Assembly (NCBI RefSeq): GCF_013416325.1
Contig: NZ_JACCGK010000004.1
Span: 1-64,000, forward strand
Reading direction: 5' to 3'
Length of the DNA stretch: 64,000 nt
Source: Vreelandella sedimenti
GTDB lineage: Bacteria; Pseudomonadota; Gammaproteobacteria; Pseudomonadales; Halomonadaceae
The translations under genes and the position numbers were made by a program. The notes below the pieces were generated by a model. That model was not told the origin of the DNA. It saw only the letters and a list, made by a program, of their open reading frames with translations, and searched no databases. Positions 47,636 through 57,320 of this stretch are shown here, piece by piece (position 1 is the first letter of the stretch; every line of letters starts with the position of its first letter).

Positions 47636-49324
47636 ATGGACGTAAAACGACTTTTATTACTGATTCCACTAGCCGTACTCGCTTACTTGCTAGTCGTCCA
47701 GTGGAATCAGGATTACGGGCAGCCGAATTACGATTCAGTGCCTGAAACGACGCAACGCAGCAATTCCACGTCTCCTAGCAATGCTGAAGATGGAGAAAGC
47801 GGCTTATCGGTGCCGAGCGCGTCTTCACAGCAAAGTACGGTAGGTGAAGGTATTCCTGATACCGAAAGAGAGACATCAAGCCGCGACTTCATTGCCGTGA
47901 CCACAGATGTTCTTGATGTGCGTATTGATCCACACGGTGGCGATATTGTTTATGCCGCGTTACCGCAGCACAAACTCTCTCTGGATTCAGACCGTAACTA
48001 TGTGCTGTTATCCGATAACAGCAACCGTAGCTACGTGGCTCGCTCAGGTCTTCAGCTCGATGGCCAAGCCAGCCGTATCGCGTTCACCCCTGAAAACTCT
48101 GAGTATCGTTTAGGCGATAACGATGACGAGCTAAGCGTTGATCTAACCGCTGATGTTAACGGCGTTGAGGTCATTAAGCGGCTTACCTTTGAGCGCGGCA
48201 GCTATGCGGTCAACGTCAATTACTACCTGGCCAATAACACCGATGCACCGGTTAGTGCGCGCTTTATTGGTCAGTTGGCGCGCGACAATAGCCCTGACCC
48301 GTCAAGCGGTGTCTCTATGGGTATGAACTCCTATTTGGGGGCGGCTTACTCAACACCTGATGCGCGCTACGAGAAGATCGACTTTGAGGATATTCAAAGC
48401 CATAACTTTGAAAACCGTGAAGCACAGGGCGGCTGGATAGCCATTATTCAGCACTACTTTGTGTCGGCATGGGCGCCTCAGCAGGATCAGCAAAACCTTT
48501 TCTATGTCACCACCGACTCCAGTAATCGTAACGTCGTAGCCTTTGCTGGCCCCACCAGCACTGTGGCCGCCGATAGTGAAACCACTCTAGGCGCCACTCT
48601 GTACGTCGGGCCAAAAGTGCAGGACTATCTGGAACAAGTCGCGCCCAACCTGCAATTAACCGTGGATTATGGATGGTTATGGTTTATTGCTAACCCTCTC
48701 TTTTGGCTGCTGGACAAGATCCACGATGTGGTCGGCAACTGGGGTTGGTCGATTGTCCTGTTAACAGTGCTGGTTAAAACGGTGCTGTTCCCGCTTTCCG
48801 CAAAAGCTTACAAATCCATGGGCCGGATGCGTAAACTGGGCCCGGAAATGCAGCGCCTGAAAGAGATGTATGGCGACGACCGACAGAAAATGTCGCAAGA
48901 GATGATGAAGTTCTACCAGAAGGAGAAGATCAATCCGCTGGGGGGCTGTCTACCTATTGTGATTCAGATGCCTGTCTTCATCGCTCTCTACTGGATGTTG
49001 CTTGAGTCGGTTGAATTACGACATGCGCCGTTTATCTTCTGGATTCAGGATCTATCGGTGAAGGATCCGTACTTCATTCTGCCGATTCTGATGGGCATTT
49101 CGATGTTCGTTCAGCAGATGTTGAACCCGACACCTCCAGATCCTATGCAAGCGAAGATCATGAAGATGCTACCCATCATCTTTACTTTCTTCTTCCTGTG
49201 GTTCCCGGCCGGTCTGGTTATCTACTGGGTAGTCAACAACATCATTTCGGTGGCGCAGCAGTACTACATTACGCGCAAAATCGAAAATGATCCGAGTATC
49301 GGCAAAGGCATGAAAACCAAATAG
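47636..49324 (+). CDS. yidC: Membrane protein insertase YidC
   Basis: Inserts and folds inner-membrane proteins alone or with SecYEG. The 562-residue gram-negative form has an N-terminal anchor (LLLLIPLAVLAYLLVVQW), a Ser-rich linker, the large periplasmic P1 beta domain (about 80-330), and the conserved core from WLWFIANPLFWLLDKIH through KSMGRMRKLGPEMQRLKEMY, GGCLPIVIQMPVFIALYWML and PAGLVIYWVVNNIISVAQQY. A basic tail ends the protein. It lies between rnpA and mnmE. Confidence 0.97.
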   Translation: MDVKRLLLLIPLAVLAYLLVVQWNQDYGQPNYDSVPETTQRSNSTSPSNAEDGESGLSVPSASSQQSTVGEGIPDTERETSSRDFIAVTTDVLDVRIDPHGGDIVYAALPQHKLSLDSDRNYVLLSDNSNRSYVARSGLQLDGQASRIAFTPENSEYRLGDNDDELSVDLTADVNGVEVIKRLTFERGSYAVNVNYYLANNTDAPVSARFIGQLARDNSPDPSSGVSMGMNSYLGAAYSTPDARYEKIDFEDIQSHNFENREAQGGWIAIIQHYFVSAWAPQQDQQNLFYVTTDSSNRNVVAFAGPTSTVAADSETTLGATLYVGPKVQDYLEQVAPNLQLTVDYGWLWFIANPLFWLLDKIHDVVGNWGWSIVLLTVLVKTVLFPLSAKAYKSMGRMRKLGPEMQRLKEMYGDDRQKMSQEMMKFYQKEKINPLGGCLPIVIQMPVFIALYWMLLESVELRHAPFIFWIQDLSVKDPYFILPILMGISMFVQQMLNPTPPDPMQAKIMKMLPIIFTFFFLWFPAGLVIYWVVNNIISVAQQYYITRKIENDPSIGKGMKTK

Positions 49325-49345
49325 ACTGCCTTTGTCATCGCCCTT

Positions 49346-49378
49346 CAGACCCCCGCCTCGAGCGGGGGTCTGGCGTTT
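49346..49378 (+). terminator. Intrinsic terminator after yidC
   Basis: CAGACCCCCGC, loop CTCGA, GCGGGGGTCTG, then GCGTTTT. An 11-bp GC-rich stem with a short T-run 22 bases after the yidC stop, before mnmE. Confidence 0.85.
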
Positions 49379-49444
49379 TAAGGTCGACAAATCCAGACTA
49401 GACCGATCAAATGCTATTTCTGCCAATTGACTAAGAGATTCACC

Positions 49445-50815
49445 ATGGCCGAACGCCTCTACACGCCTGACACCATTGCGGCACTGGCAACACCTCCTGG
49501 ACGTGGCGGCGTGGGTATTATCCGTGTCTCAGGGCCTGCCTGCCGCGAAATCGCTCAGGCCATGGTTGGACATTGCCCTGCCCCACGATACGCTCACTAC
49601 GGCCCCTTCCAAGGCGCAGAAGGCAGTATTGATGAAGGCATCGCTGTGTTCTTCAACGGCCCCCATTCGTTTACCGGTGAAGACGTACTGGAACTCCAGG
49701 GACACGGCGGCCCAATTATTATGGATATGCTGCTGGAGCGTTGTGTCGCCTTGGGTGCTCGTTTGGCGCGGCCAGGAGAGTTTTCAGAGCGGGCGTTTTT
49801 AAACGACAAGCTCGACCTGGCCCAGGCGGAAGCGATTGCCGATCTCATCGATGCCACCTCACGCTCGGCGGCAGAGAACGCCGTACGCTCGCTCCAGGGT
49901 GAGTTCTCGAAGCGCGTTTCTGCGCTGGTGGAACGCTTGATCGAACTGCGCGTTTACGTTGAAGCGGCGATCGACTTCCCCGAAGAAGAGATCGACTTTC
50001 TTGCCGACGGTCACGTTGCCCAGCACTTAAGCAGCGTCCAGCAAGCGCTGAGCGACGTACGCCAAGCGGCAGGCCAAGGCGCACTGCTGCGCGAAGGGAT
50101 GAGCGTGGTCATTGCCGGGCGACCCAATGCGGGTAAGTCGAGCCTGCTAAATGCGCTGACCGAACAAGATACCGCCATTGTAACGGATATCGCGGGCACG
50201 ACCCGGGACGTGCTCCGTGAGCATATCCATATCGATGGTATGCCCCTACATATCATCGACACCGCTGGATTGCGCGATACGCCTGATGCGGTGGAGAAAA
50301 TTGGTGTCGCACGTGCCTGGGCCGAAATAGAGAAAGCCGACCGAGTGCTACTACTTGTCGATGCCAGCACCACTACTTCAACCGACCCCATGGCCATCTG
50401 GCCCGAGTTTGTCGCTCGCCTGCCCGACCAGAGCCGCTTAACCCTGGTGCGTAATAAAATCGATACCAGTGCCGAACCGGCGGGCATTGATTTATCCACA
50501 ACCACGCCCATTGTGCGCCTATCGGCGAAAACCGGTACGGGTGTGGATAACTTGAAAACGCATCTGAAGGATGTGATGGGGTTTGCCGCCACCACCGAGG
50601 GTCGCTTCTCCGCCCGCCGACGGCACTTGGACGCCCTAGATCGCGCCATGGCAGCCCTTGATACCGGCCGTGCTCAGTTGGATGGCTATGGCGCAGGGGA
50701 ACTGCTGGCGGAAGATTTGCGTGAAGCCCAACAGGCCTTAGGCGAGATCACCGGAGAATTCAGCGCCGATGATTTGTTGGGCGAAATTTTTGGCAGTTTT
50801 TGTATCGGCAAATAG
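49445..50815 (+). CDS. mnmE: tRNA uridine-5-carboxymethylaminomethyl GTPase
   Basis: With MnmG it modifies the wobble uridine of several tRNAs. The 456-residue protein has the folate-binding N-domain ([20 protein letters not shown]), helical domain, a G domain with [14 protein letters not shown] (G1), DIAGTTRD (G2), DTAGLRDT (G3) and RNKID (G4), and the C-terminal FCIGK whose Cys is required for activity. ATG 49445 has AAGAGA upstream. In pseudomonads mnmG, rsmG and parAB follow; here the next gene is convergent rlmJ. Confidence 0.97.
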   Translation: MAERLYTPDTIAALATPPGRGGVGIIRVSGPACREIAQAMVGHCPAPRYAHYGPFQGAEGSIDEGIAVFFNGPHSFTGEDVLELQGHGGPIIMDMLLERCVALGARLARPGEFSERAFLNDKLDLAQAEAIADLIDATSRSAAENAVRSLQGEFSKRVSALVERLIELRVYVEAAIDFPEEEIDFLADGHVAQHLSSVQQALSDVRQAAGQGALLREGMSVVIAGRPNAGKSSLLNALTEQDTAIVTDIAGTTRDVLREHIHIDGMPLHIIDTAGLRDTPDAVEKIGVARAWAEIEKADRVLLLVDASTTTSTDPMAIWPEFVARLPDQSRLTLVRNKIDTSAEPAGIDLSTTTPIVRLSAKTGTGVDNLKTHLKDVMGFAATTEGRFSARRRHLDALDRAMAALDTGRAQLDGYGAGELLAEDLREAQQALGEITGEFSADDLLGEIFGSFCIGK

Positions 50816-50830
50816 AGCTGTTTTCAACAA

Positions 50831-51676
50831 CTACTCTCCCACCCACCAATCCGCCTGGTAGTGGCTATCAGCACCGAGCAGCGGGGTAATTTCTGCCATC
50901 GCTGCTGATAGGCGTTTATCCAACCCCCAGGGCGGATTAATCACCAGCATACCGCTACCGAACATACCGTGATCCTGCTCGCCAGGTTTGCGCAGCAGCA
51001 GCTCGCTGCGCCATATCTTGCGTATTCCGCTCTCCTTGAGGCTGCTTAATAGCGTGCGATGATGGCCTGCTGGCAGCAGCGGGTACCAAATCAATACCAC
51101 GCCATGGCGCGCTTTCTCTAAGGTATAAACCACCGTCTCGGCGACGTCCTGATACTCGGCTTTAATCTCATAACTCGGATCAATCACAACGCATAGCCGT
51201 GGCGTTACCGCCGGCAGCATGGCTGACAGCCCTGCCAACCCATCGCCAAACACTCGCTGTGCATGGGGCGATAATTCCTGGGCATTAAGCTGCTCATGCT
51301 CGCCAGGGTGTAGCTCAAACAGCCGCAGTTGATCCTGCTCACGCAATGAATGGCTCAGCCACCAGGGTGAGCCTGGGTAGTGAGTAAATGCCTCTGGCAT
51401 GGGTTGAGCGCTTACTAGCGCTGCTCGCCATGCGCTTACCAGCTCATTGCTAAGCTCAGCGCGAGCTTGCCACACTGGCCATATCCCCTCTCGATACTCT
51501 TGCAAGCGTTGCGTCTCTTGAGCATTGAGGGGATAGAGTCCTCGCCCCGCATGAGTATCGATATATGTAATGGAAGATTTTTTACGTAATAAATAATCAA
51601 TCACCGCATAAAGCGTTAGATGTTTATGTACGTCCGCAAAATTACCGGCATGATAGGCATGTTGATAAGACAGCAT
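50831..51676 (-). CDS. rlmJ: 23S rRNA (adenine-2030-N6)-methyltransferase
   Basis: A 281-residue Rossmann methyltransferase acting on naked 23S rRNA. It begins MLSYQHAYHAGNFADVHKHL, has the SAM region YIDTHAGRGLYPL and the catalytic motif VVIDPSYEIKAEYQD (DPSY in place of the enteric DPPY), and ends with VINPPWGLDKRL. The ribosome-binding site is weak. Convergent with mnmE, 15 bases apart. Confidence 0.94.
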   Translation of the reverse strand: MLSYQHAYHAGNFADVHKHLTLYAVIDYLLRKKSSITYIDTHAGRGLYPLNAQETQRLQEYREGIWPVWQARAELSNELVSAWRAALVSAQPMPEAFTHYPGSPWWLSHSLREQDQLRLFELHPGEHEQLNAQELSPHAQRVFGDGLAGLSAMLPAVTPRLCVVIDPSYEIKAEYQDVAETVVYTLEKARHGVVLIWYPLLPAGHHRTLLSSLKESGIRKIWRSELLLRKPGEQDHGMFGSGMLVINPPWGLDKRLSAAMAEITPLLGADSHYQADWWVGE

Positions 51677-51699
51677 GGAAGCTCATCGGCAAGTGAATG

Positions 51700-51730
51700 A
51701 AAAAAGCCCGCTATGTGAGCATAGCGGGCT
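51700..51730 (-). terminator. Intrinsic terminator of the OmpA-like lipoprotein gene
   Basis: AGCCCGCTATG (51705-51715), loop TGAG, CATAGCGGGCT (51720-51730): a perfect 11-bp stem with a T-run on the minus strand. It lies 41 bases beyond the stop of the gene at 51771 and just before the rlmJ start. Confidence 0.93.
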
Positions 51731-51770
51731 TGGGGCGGCAATAGCCAGATTAGTTCATCAAGCGTGAGAC

Positions 51771-52445
51771 TTAACCTTGACCATCGCCCGTGGGAGTTAA
51801 AGTAATTTCTACCCGCCGGTTTTGAGCACGACCCTGTTCATTGTCATTACTGGCAACTGGCTGGGTAGCACCATAGCCCGAGGTATTAAGACGCGTAGAC
51901 GAAACGCCGTTCTGAGTAAGGTAGCTCGATACGGCTTGAGCGCGGCGCTCGGAGAGACGCTGATTGTAGCTAGCATCGCCGGTGCTATCGGTGTGGCCGG
52001 CGATACTAACACGGGTGTCTTGGTACTGAGTGAGAACATTAGCGACTTCATTAAGAGAGCCGCGCGCCTCGCTGGTAAGATCAGCAGAGTCAAAGCCAAA
52101 GGTAACGCCGCTAGGCATATTGAGCACGATATCGTCGCCACGGCGATCGATTTCAATGCGTGACCCCTGTAGGTTTTCACGTAGCTGCTGCTCTTGGCGA
52201 TCCATATAGACACCAATACCAGCGCCCGCTGCTGCGCCCACGGCAGCACCAATTAGTGCGCGGTCACGACGGCTGGTGCTGCCATCGCCAGACAGAGCGC
52301 CTGCAGCGGCCCCCACGGCGGCACCAATCCCGGTGCCCATAGCGGTGCTAGAGCGCTGCGTTTGGCCACCGTAAGGATCCGATGTAGCGCAACCGGCCAG
52401 TAGAATAGCAGCCGCCAACGGTGTCAGTAGTCGAGAAATACGCAT
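51771..52445 (-). CDS. OmpA-family outer-membrane lipoprotein with glycine zipper (YiaD-like)
   Basis: A 224-residue lipoprotein: signal with lipobox LLAGC (Cys about 18), a glycine-zipper segment (GIGAAVGAAAGALSG and IGAAVGAAAGAGIGV, about 38-80) and a C-terminal OmpA/peptidoglycan-binding domain (about 100-220) with FGFDSADLTSEARGSLNEVA, HTDSTGDASYNQRLSERRA and GRAQNRRVEI. This is the YiaD architecture; it would link the outer membrane to the wall. AAGGAG precedes ATG 52445. Confidence 0.92.
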   Translation of the reverse strand: MRISRLLTPLAAAILLAGCATSDPYGGQTQRSSTAMGTGIGAAVGAAAGALSGDGSTSRRDRALIGAAVGAAAGAGIGVYMDRQEQQLRENLQGSRIEIDRRGDDIVLNMPSGVTFGFDSADLTSEARGSLNEVANVLTQYQDTRVSIAGHTDSTGDASYNQRLSERRAQAVSSYLTQNGVSSTRLNTSGYGATQPVASNDNEQGRAQNRRVEITLTPTGDGQG

Positions 52446-52523
52446 CACTCACTCCTTGTAAGTCGTCAAGCTTGATGATTCAAGTCTGTTATTTCAGAAA
52501 AAAAGAATTCTGTAGATTGCTGG

Positions 52524-53708
52524 TCAATCATCGCTGATCAAAGCTAGCAACTCATTCAAGAATAATAGACCTTGAGGCGATGCACGCAGTTTTTCAGGCA
52601 TTTGCATCAAAAGTCCTTTTTTCTCGGCAGATTGTAAACGCGTGAGTAACATTGCAGACGCTTGCCCAGTGTTGGCTCTCCATGTCTCAAGCGACACCCC
52701 GTCAGTGAGCCGTAAAGCGTTCATGGCAAACTCCAACGGTAGCCCATCCGTTTTTATAAGCTGTTTACCTGCTATAAAGCCACGTAGATCCTCTACGCGC
52801 TTTAAATAAGCGTCCGGCTGGCGGGTTTTCCAGCGCCGTTCAATGTGCCACTCCCCATTTGAGTCAATACGACTAAGCTTGCCATGGGCACCAGCGCCAA
52901 TCCCAAGGTAGTCACCAAACTGCCAGTAATTAAGGTTATGGCGACTCTGGTGACCAGCACTAGCGTAAGCCGAGATCTCGTAGCGCTTGAAGCCCGCCTG
53001 CTCCAGGAGCTGATGCCCTTTATCCTGAATATCCCAAAGCGCCTCTTCCTCTGGCAGTACCGGGGGGTGGGAGTGAAAGGCGGTATTCGGCTCAAGGGTC
53101 AACTGGTACCAAGAGAGATGTTCAGGTGCTAATGCCAGCGCTTGGGCAATATCATCCATCGCCAATTGAGGCGTTTGATTGGGCAAACCGTGCATAAGGT
53201 CAATATTAATATTGGCAAAGCCGGCTTCGCGCGCCTGCGTCACCGCAGCAATCGCTTCGTCACCGCTATGGATTCGCCCCAGTGCATGCAACTGATCAGG
53301 CTGAAAGCTTTGAATACCCAGCGAAAGACGGTTAATGCCTGCTTTCCGGTAACCAATGAAACGTTCTTGCTCCGTGGTACCTGGATTTGCCTCTAAGGTA
53401 ATTTCTATCTCTTTAGAGAAGGGTAAACGGATCTGAACCTCTTTTAGTAACCGTTCATAAAACGCGGGCGACAGCAGGCTGGGAGTCCCACCGCCAATAA
53501 AGATGGTTTTAATTTCCCGACCAGCCGCCAGACCAAGATCACTATCCAGATCTTGTAAAAGCGCATCTAGATAGGCGGCTTCAGGTAAATCCCGCGGTGT
53601 AAAACCGTGAGTACCCGGCTCATGAGAATTGAAATCACAGTATGGACATTTACGTACACACCAGGGCGTGTGGATATAGAGAGAGAGTGGCGGCAATGTA
53701 TCAGCCAT
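52524..53708 (-). CDS. hemW: Radical SAM heme chaperone HemW
   Basis: A 394-residue radical SAM protein with the CxxxCxxC cluster motif in TPWCVRKCPYCDFNSH, TIFIGGGTPSLL, EANPGTTE, NRLSLGIQSFQPDQLHALGRIH and INIDLMHGLPNQT. Formerly annotated as coproporphyrinogen III oxidase; HemW is now viewed as a heme-trafficking protein, and the HemN-specific N-terminal residues are absent. It overlaps rdgB by 8 bases, the usual rdgB-hemW pair. Confidence 0.94.
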   Translation of the reverse strand: MADTLPPLSLYIHTPWCVRKCPYCDFNSHEPGTHGFTPRDLPEAAYLDALLQDLDSDLGLAAGREIKTIFIGGGTPSLLSPAFYERLLKEVQIRLPFSKEIEITLEANPGTTEQERFIGYRKAGINRLSLGIQSFQPDQLHALGRIHSGDEAIAAVTQAREAGFANINIDLMHGLPNQTPQLAMDDIAQALALAPEHLSWYQLTLEPNTAFHSHPPVLPEEEALWDIQDKGHQLLEQAGFKRYEISAYASAGHQSRHNLNYWQFGDYLGIGAGAHGKLSRIDSNGEWHIERRWKTRQPDAYLKRVEDLRGFIAGKQLIKTDGLPLEFAMNALRLTDGVSLETWRANTGQASAMLLTRLQSAEKKGLLMQMPEKLRASPQGLLFLNELLALISDD

Positions 53709-54309
53709 GCGCCACCTTCAGTAGCTCCACTAACCCCTGCAACGCGCGACCACGATGGCTAAGGCGATTTTTGCTTTCACTAGGCAGCTCGGCAACGCTC
53801 ATACCCTGATCGGGTAACCAGAAAAGCGGATCATAGCCAAATCCCTCCTTCCCTCTGGGATGAGCAAGAATCTCGCCTTCCCAACTCCGCTGCACTATGA
53901 CCGGCACCGGATCCTTCGGATGGCGCAAATAAACCAGCACACACCAGTAACGTCCACTTCTCTGTCCTTCCGCACAGTCACTTAATGCGGCTAACAACGT
54001 TTGGTTATTTTTCTCATCGCTTCTCGGTTCACCGCCATACCGAGCGGAATAGATACCGGGCGCCCCATTGAGTGCATCTACTTCAAGCCCAGAATCGTCA
54101 GCTAATGCAGGTAATCCACTGATGAGGCTCGCTTCACGCGCTTTTAACAGTGCATTTTCGACGAAGGTTAGCCCCGTCTCTTCAACATCCGTGACACCAA
54201 AATCCGCCTGGGGGCGAACATCGAATCCCAAAGGCGAAATTAACTGATTGAATTCTCTTAATTTTCCTGCATTGCCACTGGCAAGTACAAGGGTATTGAC
54301 GACGACCAT
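53701..54309 (-). CDS. rdgB: XTP/dITP diphosphatase (non-canonical purine NTP pyrophosphatase)
   Basis: Removes ITP, dITP and XTP from the nucleotide pool. The 202-residue HAM1-family protein has LVLASGNAGKLREFNQLI (substrate loop), ETGLTFVENALLKAREA, ADDSGLEVDALNGAPGIYSARYGGE and GFGYDPLFWLPDQG, ending SHRGRALQ. AGGAG lies 9 bases upstream of ATG 54309. Divergent from csgD. Confidence 0.96.
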   Translation of the reverse strand: MVVVNTLVLASGNAGKLREFNQLISPLGFDVRPQADFGVTDVEETGLTFVENALLKAREASLISGLPALADDSGLEVDALNGAPGIYSARYGGEPRSDEKNNQTLLAALSDCAEGQRSGRYWCVLVYLRHPKDPVPVIVQRSWEGEILAHPRGKEGFGYDPLFWLPDQGMSVAELPSESKNRLSHRGRALQGLVELLKVAHG

Positions 54310-54592
54310 GGCATGTACTCCTAACAGTAGAGCGTCAGTTTACGCGCTCATGGAACGTATCAAAAGCCAGCAAAATGTTACTAAACGTATATAAATAAAT
54401 TCTATTAAACCTATTTCTAATTAAACCATTACTCATTGTTTTTAAAGAGTTAAAAAATTCTAATGAAAAATTCATCAGGTTGTGTGCATTACTTTTACCA
54501 CTTTATTAATAACAAAACTTTACATAACGTATCTTATAGACAACACTAAATATGTGACCTGCTCACTCTTTCTCTCCACGAGGGCTACCCAA
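54310..54592 (+). promoter_or_regulatory. AT-rich rdgB-csgD divergent regulatory region
   Basis: 283 bases, strongly AT-rich, with no gene. It must carry the csgD and rdgB promoters. One candidate for csgD is TTGTGT (54480-54485), an 18-base spacer and TATTAA (54504-54509). In enterics csgD is one of the most heavily regulated genes; the low GC here would suit binding by H-NS-like or IHF proteins, but no individual site can be assigned. Confidence 0.5.
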
Positions 54593-55285
54593 ATGTCGCA
54601 GGAAAAGTCTACCGGAACGGTGTATGTCGTTACCGAAAAAAGTCCCCAAGTCCAGCTGTTCGCTGAGTACTTGAATAAACACACCGGTTGTCAAATTAGT
54701 ATCCACTCCCCCCACGCAGCGTTACCAACTTCTGCATTGGGCAACATGTTGATACTTATCGATAGTGATCATATCGGCATAGATGCAATGCCTGAGTGGC
54801 AAGACAAACTACCCGATGCGCTCACTAAAACACCTCTAGCCGCCTTCAACATTCATGATATGGATCACGCCCTTGAAGCGCTCTCATGCGCACAGCTAAA
54901 AGGCGTGTTTTATCGTAATGAAAGTCTTGAGGTCATCTGTAAAGGCATACACGCGCTACTTGAAGGAGAGCTGTGGATGTCGCGGGATTTGATGGCGCGT
55001 TTGATTTTGTTCTATCGCAAATACCAGAGTAATGCCTTCCGCCCAGCCTGCGGACTCACTAACCGGGAAATGGAAATTATTTCGCTACTTAGCGGTGGCT
55101 CTTCCAATCAACAAATTGCCGAAAAGCTGTTTGTTAGCGAACACACCGTTAAATCACACCTTTACAACATTTTTCGCAAAATTAACGTTCACAACCGCAT
55201 TCAAGCGCTCAACTGGATTCATCAGAACCTGGGCCCGATTCTGCCCAATATTGAGACCGCACGCAGCCTTCAGCGGCATAGGTAA
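54593..55285 (+). CDS. csgD: Biofilm master regulator CsgD (LuxR-type)
   Basis: A 230-residue transcription factor with an N-terminal receiver-like domain lacking obvious phosphorylation residues and a C-terminal LuxR helix-turn-helix (about 155-215): LTNREMEIISLLSGGSSNQQ, IAEKLFVSEHTVKSHLYNIF and RKINVHNRIQALNW. CsgD activates csgBA and matrix genes in enterics. ATG 54593 has GAGGG about 10 bases upstream; the frame extends to 54482 through AT-rich leader. It heads a co-directional csgDEFG-BA block. Confidence 0.92.
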   Translation: MSQEKSTGTVYVVTEKSPQVQLFAEYLNKHTGCQISIHSPHAALPTSALGNMLILIDSDHIGIDAMPEWQDKLPDALTKTPLAAFNIHDMDHALEALSCAQLKGVFYRNESLEVICKGIHALLEGELWMSRDLMARLILFYRKYQSNAFRPACGLTNREMEIISLLSGGSSNQQIAEKLFVSEHTVKSHLYNIFRKINVHNRIQALNWIHQNLGPILPNIETARSLQRHR

Positions 55286-55310
55286 CGCTTCAAGTGCAAG
55301 GGTGATTGGC

Positions 55311-55823
55311 ATGTCATTAATAAACCGTTTAACCATCGGCGCTTTAGCCGTGGCGATGTCTGTCTTGTCATCTTCAGTATGGGCCAACGAACCCACCGAT
55401 GCGTTACCCGCTAATGAACAAGAAGCGATTGACGCTATTAATCAGCTCTCAAGCCCTGATGGACCTGAAGTGAAAGGCAGCACTAACGGAGGAAGTGAGC
55501 TAACCGGTGTCATGGTAGACCGCACAATCACCATGGCAGGTAAAACCTTTTATCGTGCCTTTAGTCAGCGGGCGATGGATAACCTGATTATCGGCAATAC
55601 AACCATCACCATTAAAGAGCGCCCCGATGCCCGCTGGGGCAGCCAAATATGGGTGATGGAGGGCAACCGTATGTATTTCCGTACACAGCTCTCCCCCAGG
55701 ATAAATGAAGCCGATCGTGCCGCTGGGGAAGCTGTTGAAACCGTCGAAAGAGCTCTAATAGAACGACAAGTATCCGCAGCATTATCGTCCGACAAAGACC
55801 TGGGTAAAGAGGAGATTTTCTAA
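55311..55823 (+). CDS. csgE: Curli assembly/transport component CsgE
   Basis: A 170-residue periplasmic protein that caps CsgG and targets CsgA for export. It has a signal peptide (LTIGALAVAMSVLSSSVWAN), a polar 40-residue extension not found in E. coli CsgE, then the family core VDRTITMAGKTFYRAFSQR, TITIKERPDARWGSQIWV and VERALIERQVSAAL. AAGGGTGA precedes ATG 55311. It ends in TAATG with csgF. Confidence 0.93.
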   Translation: MSLINRLTIGALAVAMSVLSSSVWANEPTDALPANEQEAIDAINQLSSPDGPEVKGSTNGGSELTGVMVDRTITMAGKTFYRAFSQRAMDNLIIGNTTITIKERPDARWGSQIWVMEGNRMYFRTQLSPRINEADRAAGEAVETVERALIERQVSAALSSDKDLGKEEIF

Positions 55824-56239
55824 TGAAGACCATAAAAAGATATGGCTTAACCGGAATGGGTTTGGCCTTAGTACTATCCGCCACAGCTCAGGCTGGGGAT
55901 TTGATTTACAAGCCACTTAACCCATCTTTTGGTGGTGATCCCTTCGTAGGTAGCTATCTATTAGGCAAAGCCCAAGCGCAGGATACTAATACCGATTCCA
56001 GTGCTAGTAGAGCGACACCCACTTCCGCTACCGAAAGATTACTGCAAAGTTTAGAGAGCCGACTCATTTCTCAATTAATAGCAGATGTCAGTTCGGGGGA
56101 TGTTGGCGAAGGAAGTTTCGATAGCGATGAGTTCGGTGTGGTAGTTAGCGACAATGGCGGCCAATTAGTTGTAAGAGTAGTCGATAAAGTGACGGGTGAC
56201 GTGACCGAAATAAGCGTGGGTGGGCTGTTCAATCCTTAA
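55823..56239 (+). CDS. csgF: Curli assembly/transport component CsgF
   Basis: A 138-residue protein with a signal peptide (to AQAG) and the mature N-terminus DLIYKPLNPSFGGDPFVGSY then LLGKAQAQD, the conserved segment that inserts into the CsgG pore (E. coli has NPNFGGNPNNG..LL..AQAQN). The C-terminal half is the domain that holds CsgB at the surface. Coupled to csgE by a one-base overlap. Confidence 0.94.
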   Translation: MKTIKRYGLTGMGLALVLSATAQAGDLIYKPLNPSFGGDPFVGSYLLGKAQAQDTNTDSSASRATPTSATERLLQSLESRLISQLIADVSSGDVGEGSFDSDEFGVVVSDNGGQLVVRVVDKVTGDVTEISVGGLFNP

Positions 56240-56290
56240 AACAAAAAATAACTCACCACAAAAAATTATTCGTCATCTCAGGGGAACACC

Positions 56291-57121
56291 ATGAAAATTA
56301 TCGCAACACTAATTGTCGCCAGTTTACTGAGTGGTTGTGCCGGTATGGTCGCCACATCGGAAAATTTAGAAGGTGCAAACGCAACGCTAACTCCCCGCGG
56401 GGCAACCTACCAAGATTTAATTTCGCTCCCTCCCACCGCCGGGCAAATATTTGTGTCTGTCTATGACTTTCGCGACCAAACAGGCCAATATCGACCAGCA
56501 CCTGCCAGTACTTTTTCCACCGCCGTCACCCAAGGTGCCGCAGCAATGCTGACCGGCGCACTGGCGGATTCAGGTTGGTTTATACCGCTTGAGCGTGTGG
56601 GCTTACAAAACCTGCTTACTGAAAGACGCATCATACGGGCTGAATTCGAACGCTTTGGTCAGCCCGATACGCTTCCATCACTCCGGGCGGCCTCGGTAAT
56701 GCTGGAAGGTGGCATTATCGCTTATGAATCCAATGTGCGAACTGGTGGCGCTGGTGCTGAATATTTTGGTATTGGTGCCTCAGGGCAGTACCAAGTTGAT
56801 CAGGTAACGGTCAATTTACGCGCGGTTGAAATTTCCACAGGCGAAGTACTAGCTAACGTAACTACTACGAAAACAATTTACTCTAAAGAGATGCGAGCGG
56901 GTGTCTATCGCTTTATTGATTTTCGTCGTTTGCTAGAGGCCGAAGTAGGCCTTACCACGAATGAACCCGTTCAACTTGCGGTCATGTCAGCGATTGAATC
57001 GGCAGTTATCCACCTTATTGCTAGAGGCGTTGAAAACCGCCTGTGGAATTTGGCACCAGGGACGAATATTCAAGATACCGTACTTAATGACTACCTAAAT
57101 TCCCCCACGCCCATGCTTTAA
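56291..57121 (+). CDS. csgG: Curli secretion channel CsgG
   Basis: A 276-residue outer-membrane lipoprotein forming the nonameric curlin channel. It has lipobox LLSGC (Cys 16), YQDLISLPPTAGQIFVSVYD, FRDQTGQYRPAPASTFSTAV, TQGAAAMLTGALADSGWFIP, LERVGLQNLLTERRIIR and the channel region YFGIGASGQYQVDQVTVNLR, with ENRLWNL at the end. The length equals that of E. coli CsgG. A ribosome-binding AGGGGA precedes the ATG. Confidence 0.96.
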   Translation: MKIIATLIVASLLSGCAGMVATSENLEGANATLTPRGATYQDLISLPPTAGQIFVSVYDFRDQTGQYRPAPASTFSTAVTQGAAAMLTGALADSGWFIPLERVGLQNLLTERRIIRAEFERFGQPDTLPSLRAASVMLEGGIIAYESNVRTGGAGAEYFGIGASGQYQVDQVTVNLRAVEISTGEVLANVTTTKTIYSKEMRAGVYRFIDFRRLLEAEVGLTTNEPVQLAVMSAIESAVIHLIARGVENRLWNLAPGTNIQDTVLNDYLNSPTPML

Positions 57122-57143
57122 TATTTCTTATATAAAAAGTAAC

Positions 57144-57168
57144 AACGGCCACATTTCTAGTGGCCGTT
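57144..57168 (+). other. Hairpin after csgG
   Basis: AACGGCCAC, loop ATTTCTA, GTGGCCGTT: a 9-bp stem 23 bases after the csgG stop with no clear T-run. It may act as a 3'-end structure separating csgDEFG from csgBA. The rest of 57169-57360 is AT-rich and gene-free. Confidence 0.65.
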
Positions 57169-57320
57169 ACACACGTAAATAATACCTAAAATGACTACAA
57201 ACCTAATTCTTTTATAGTGATTTTAATGATAAGTATTATCTCTTTAATAGTTAAAAAAACAATCGTCATCTCAAAAAAAATCACTATGGTTAATTTCTAA
57301 AAACACACCAAAATAAACAC

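Noticed and set aside
47518-47745. 75-residue frame in the usual yidD position
   Set aside because: It has none of the YidD cysteine/proline pattern and runs into yidC in another frame.
53260-53708. HemW as a true oxygen-independent coproporphyrinogen oxidase (HemN)
   Set aside because: Length, N-terminus and pairing with rdgB are those of HemW; only the radical SAM core is shared with HemN.
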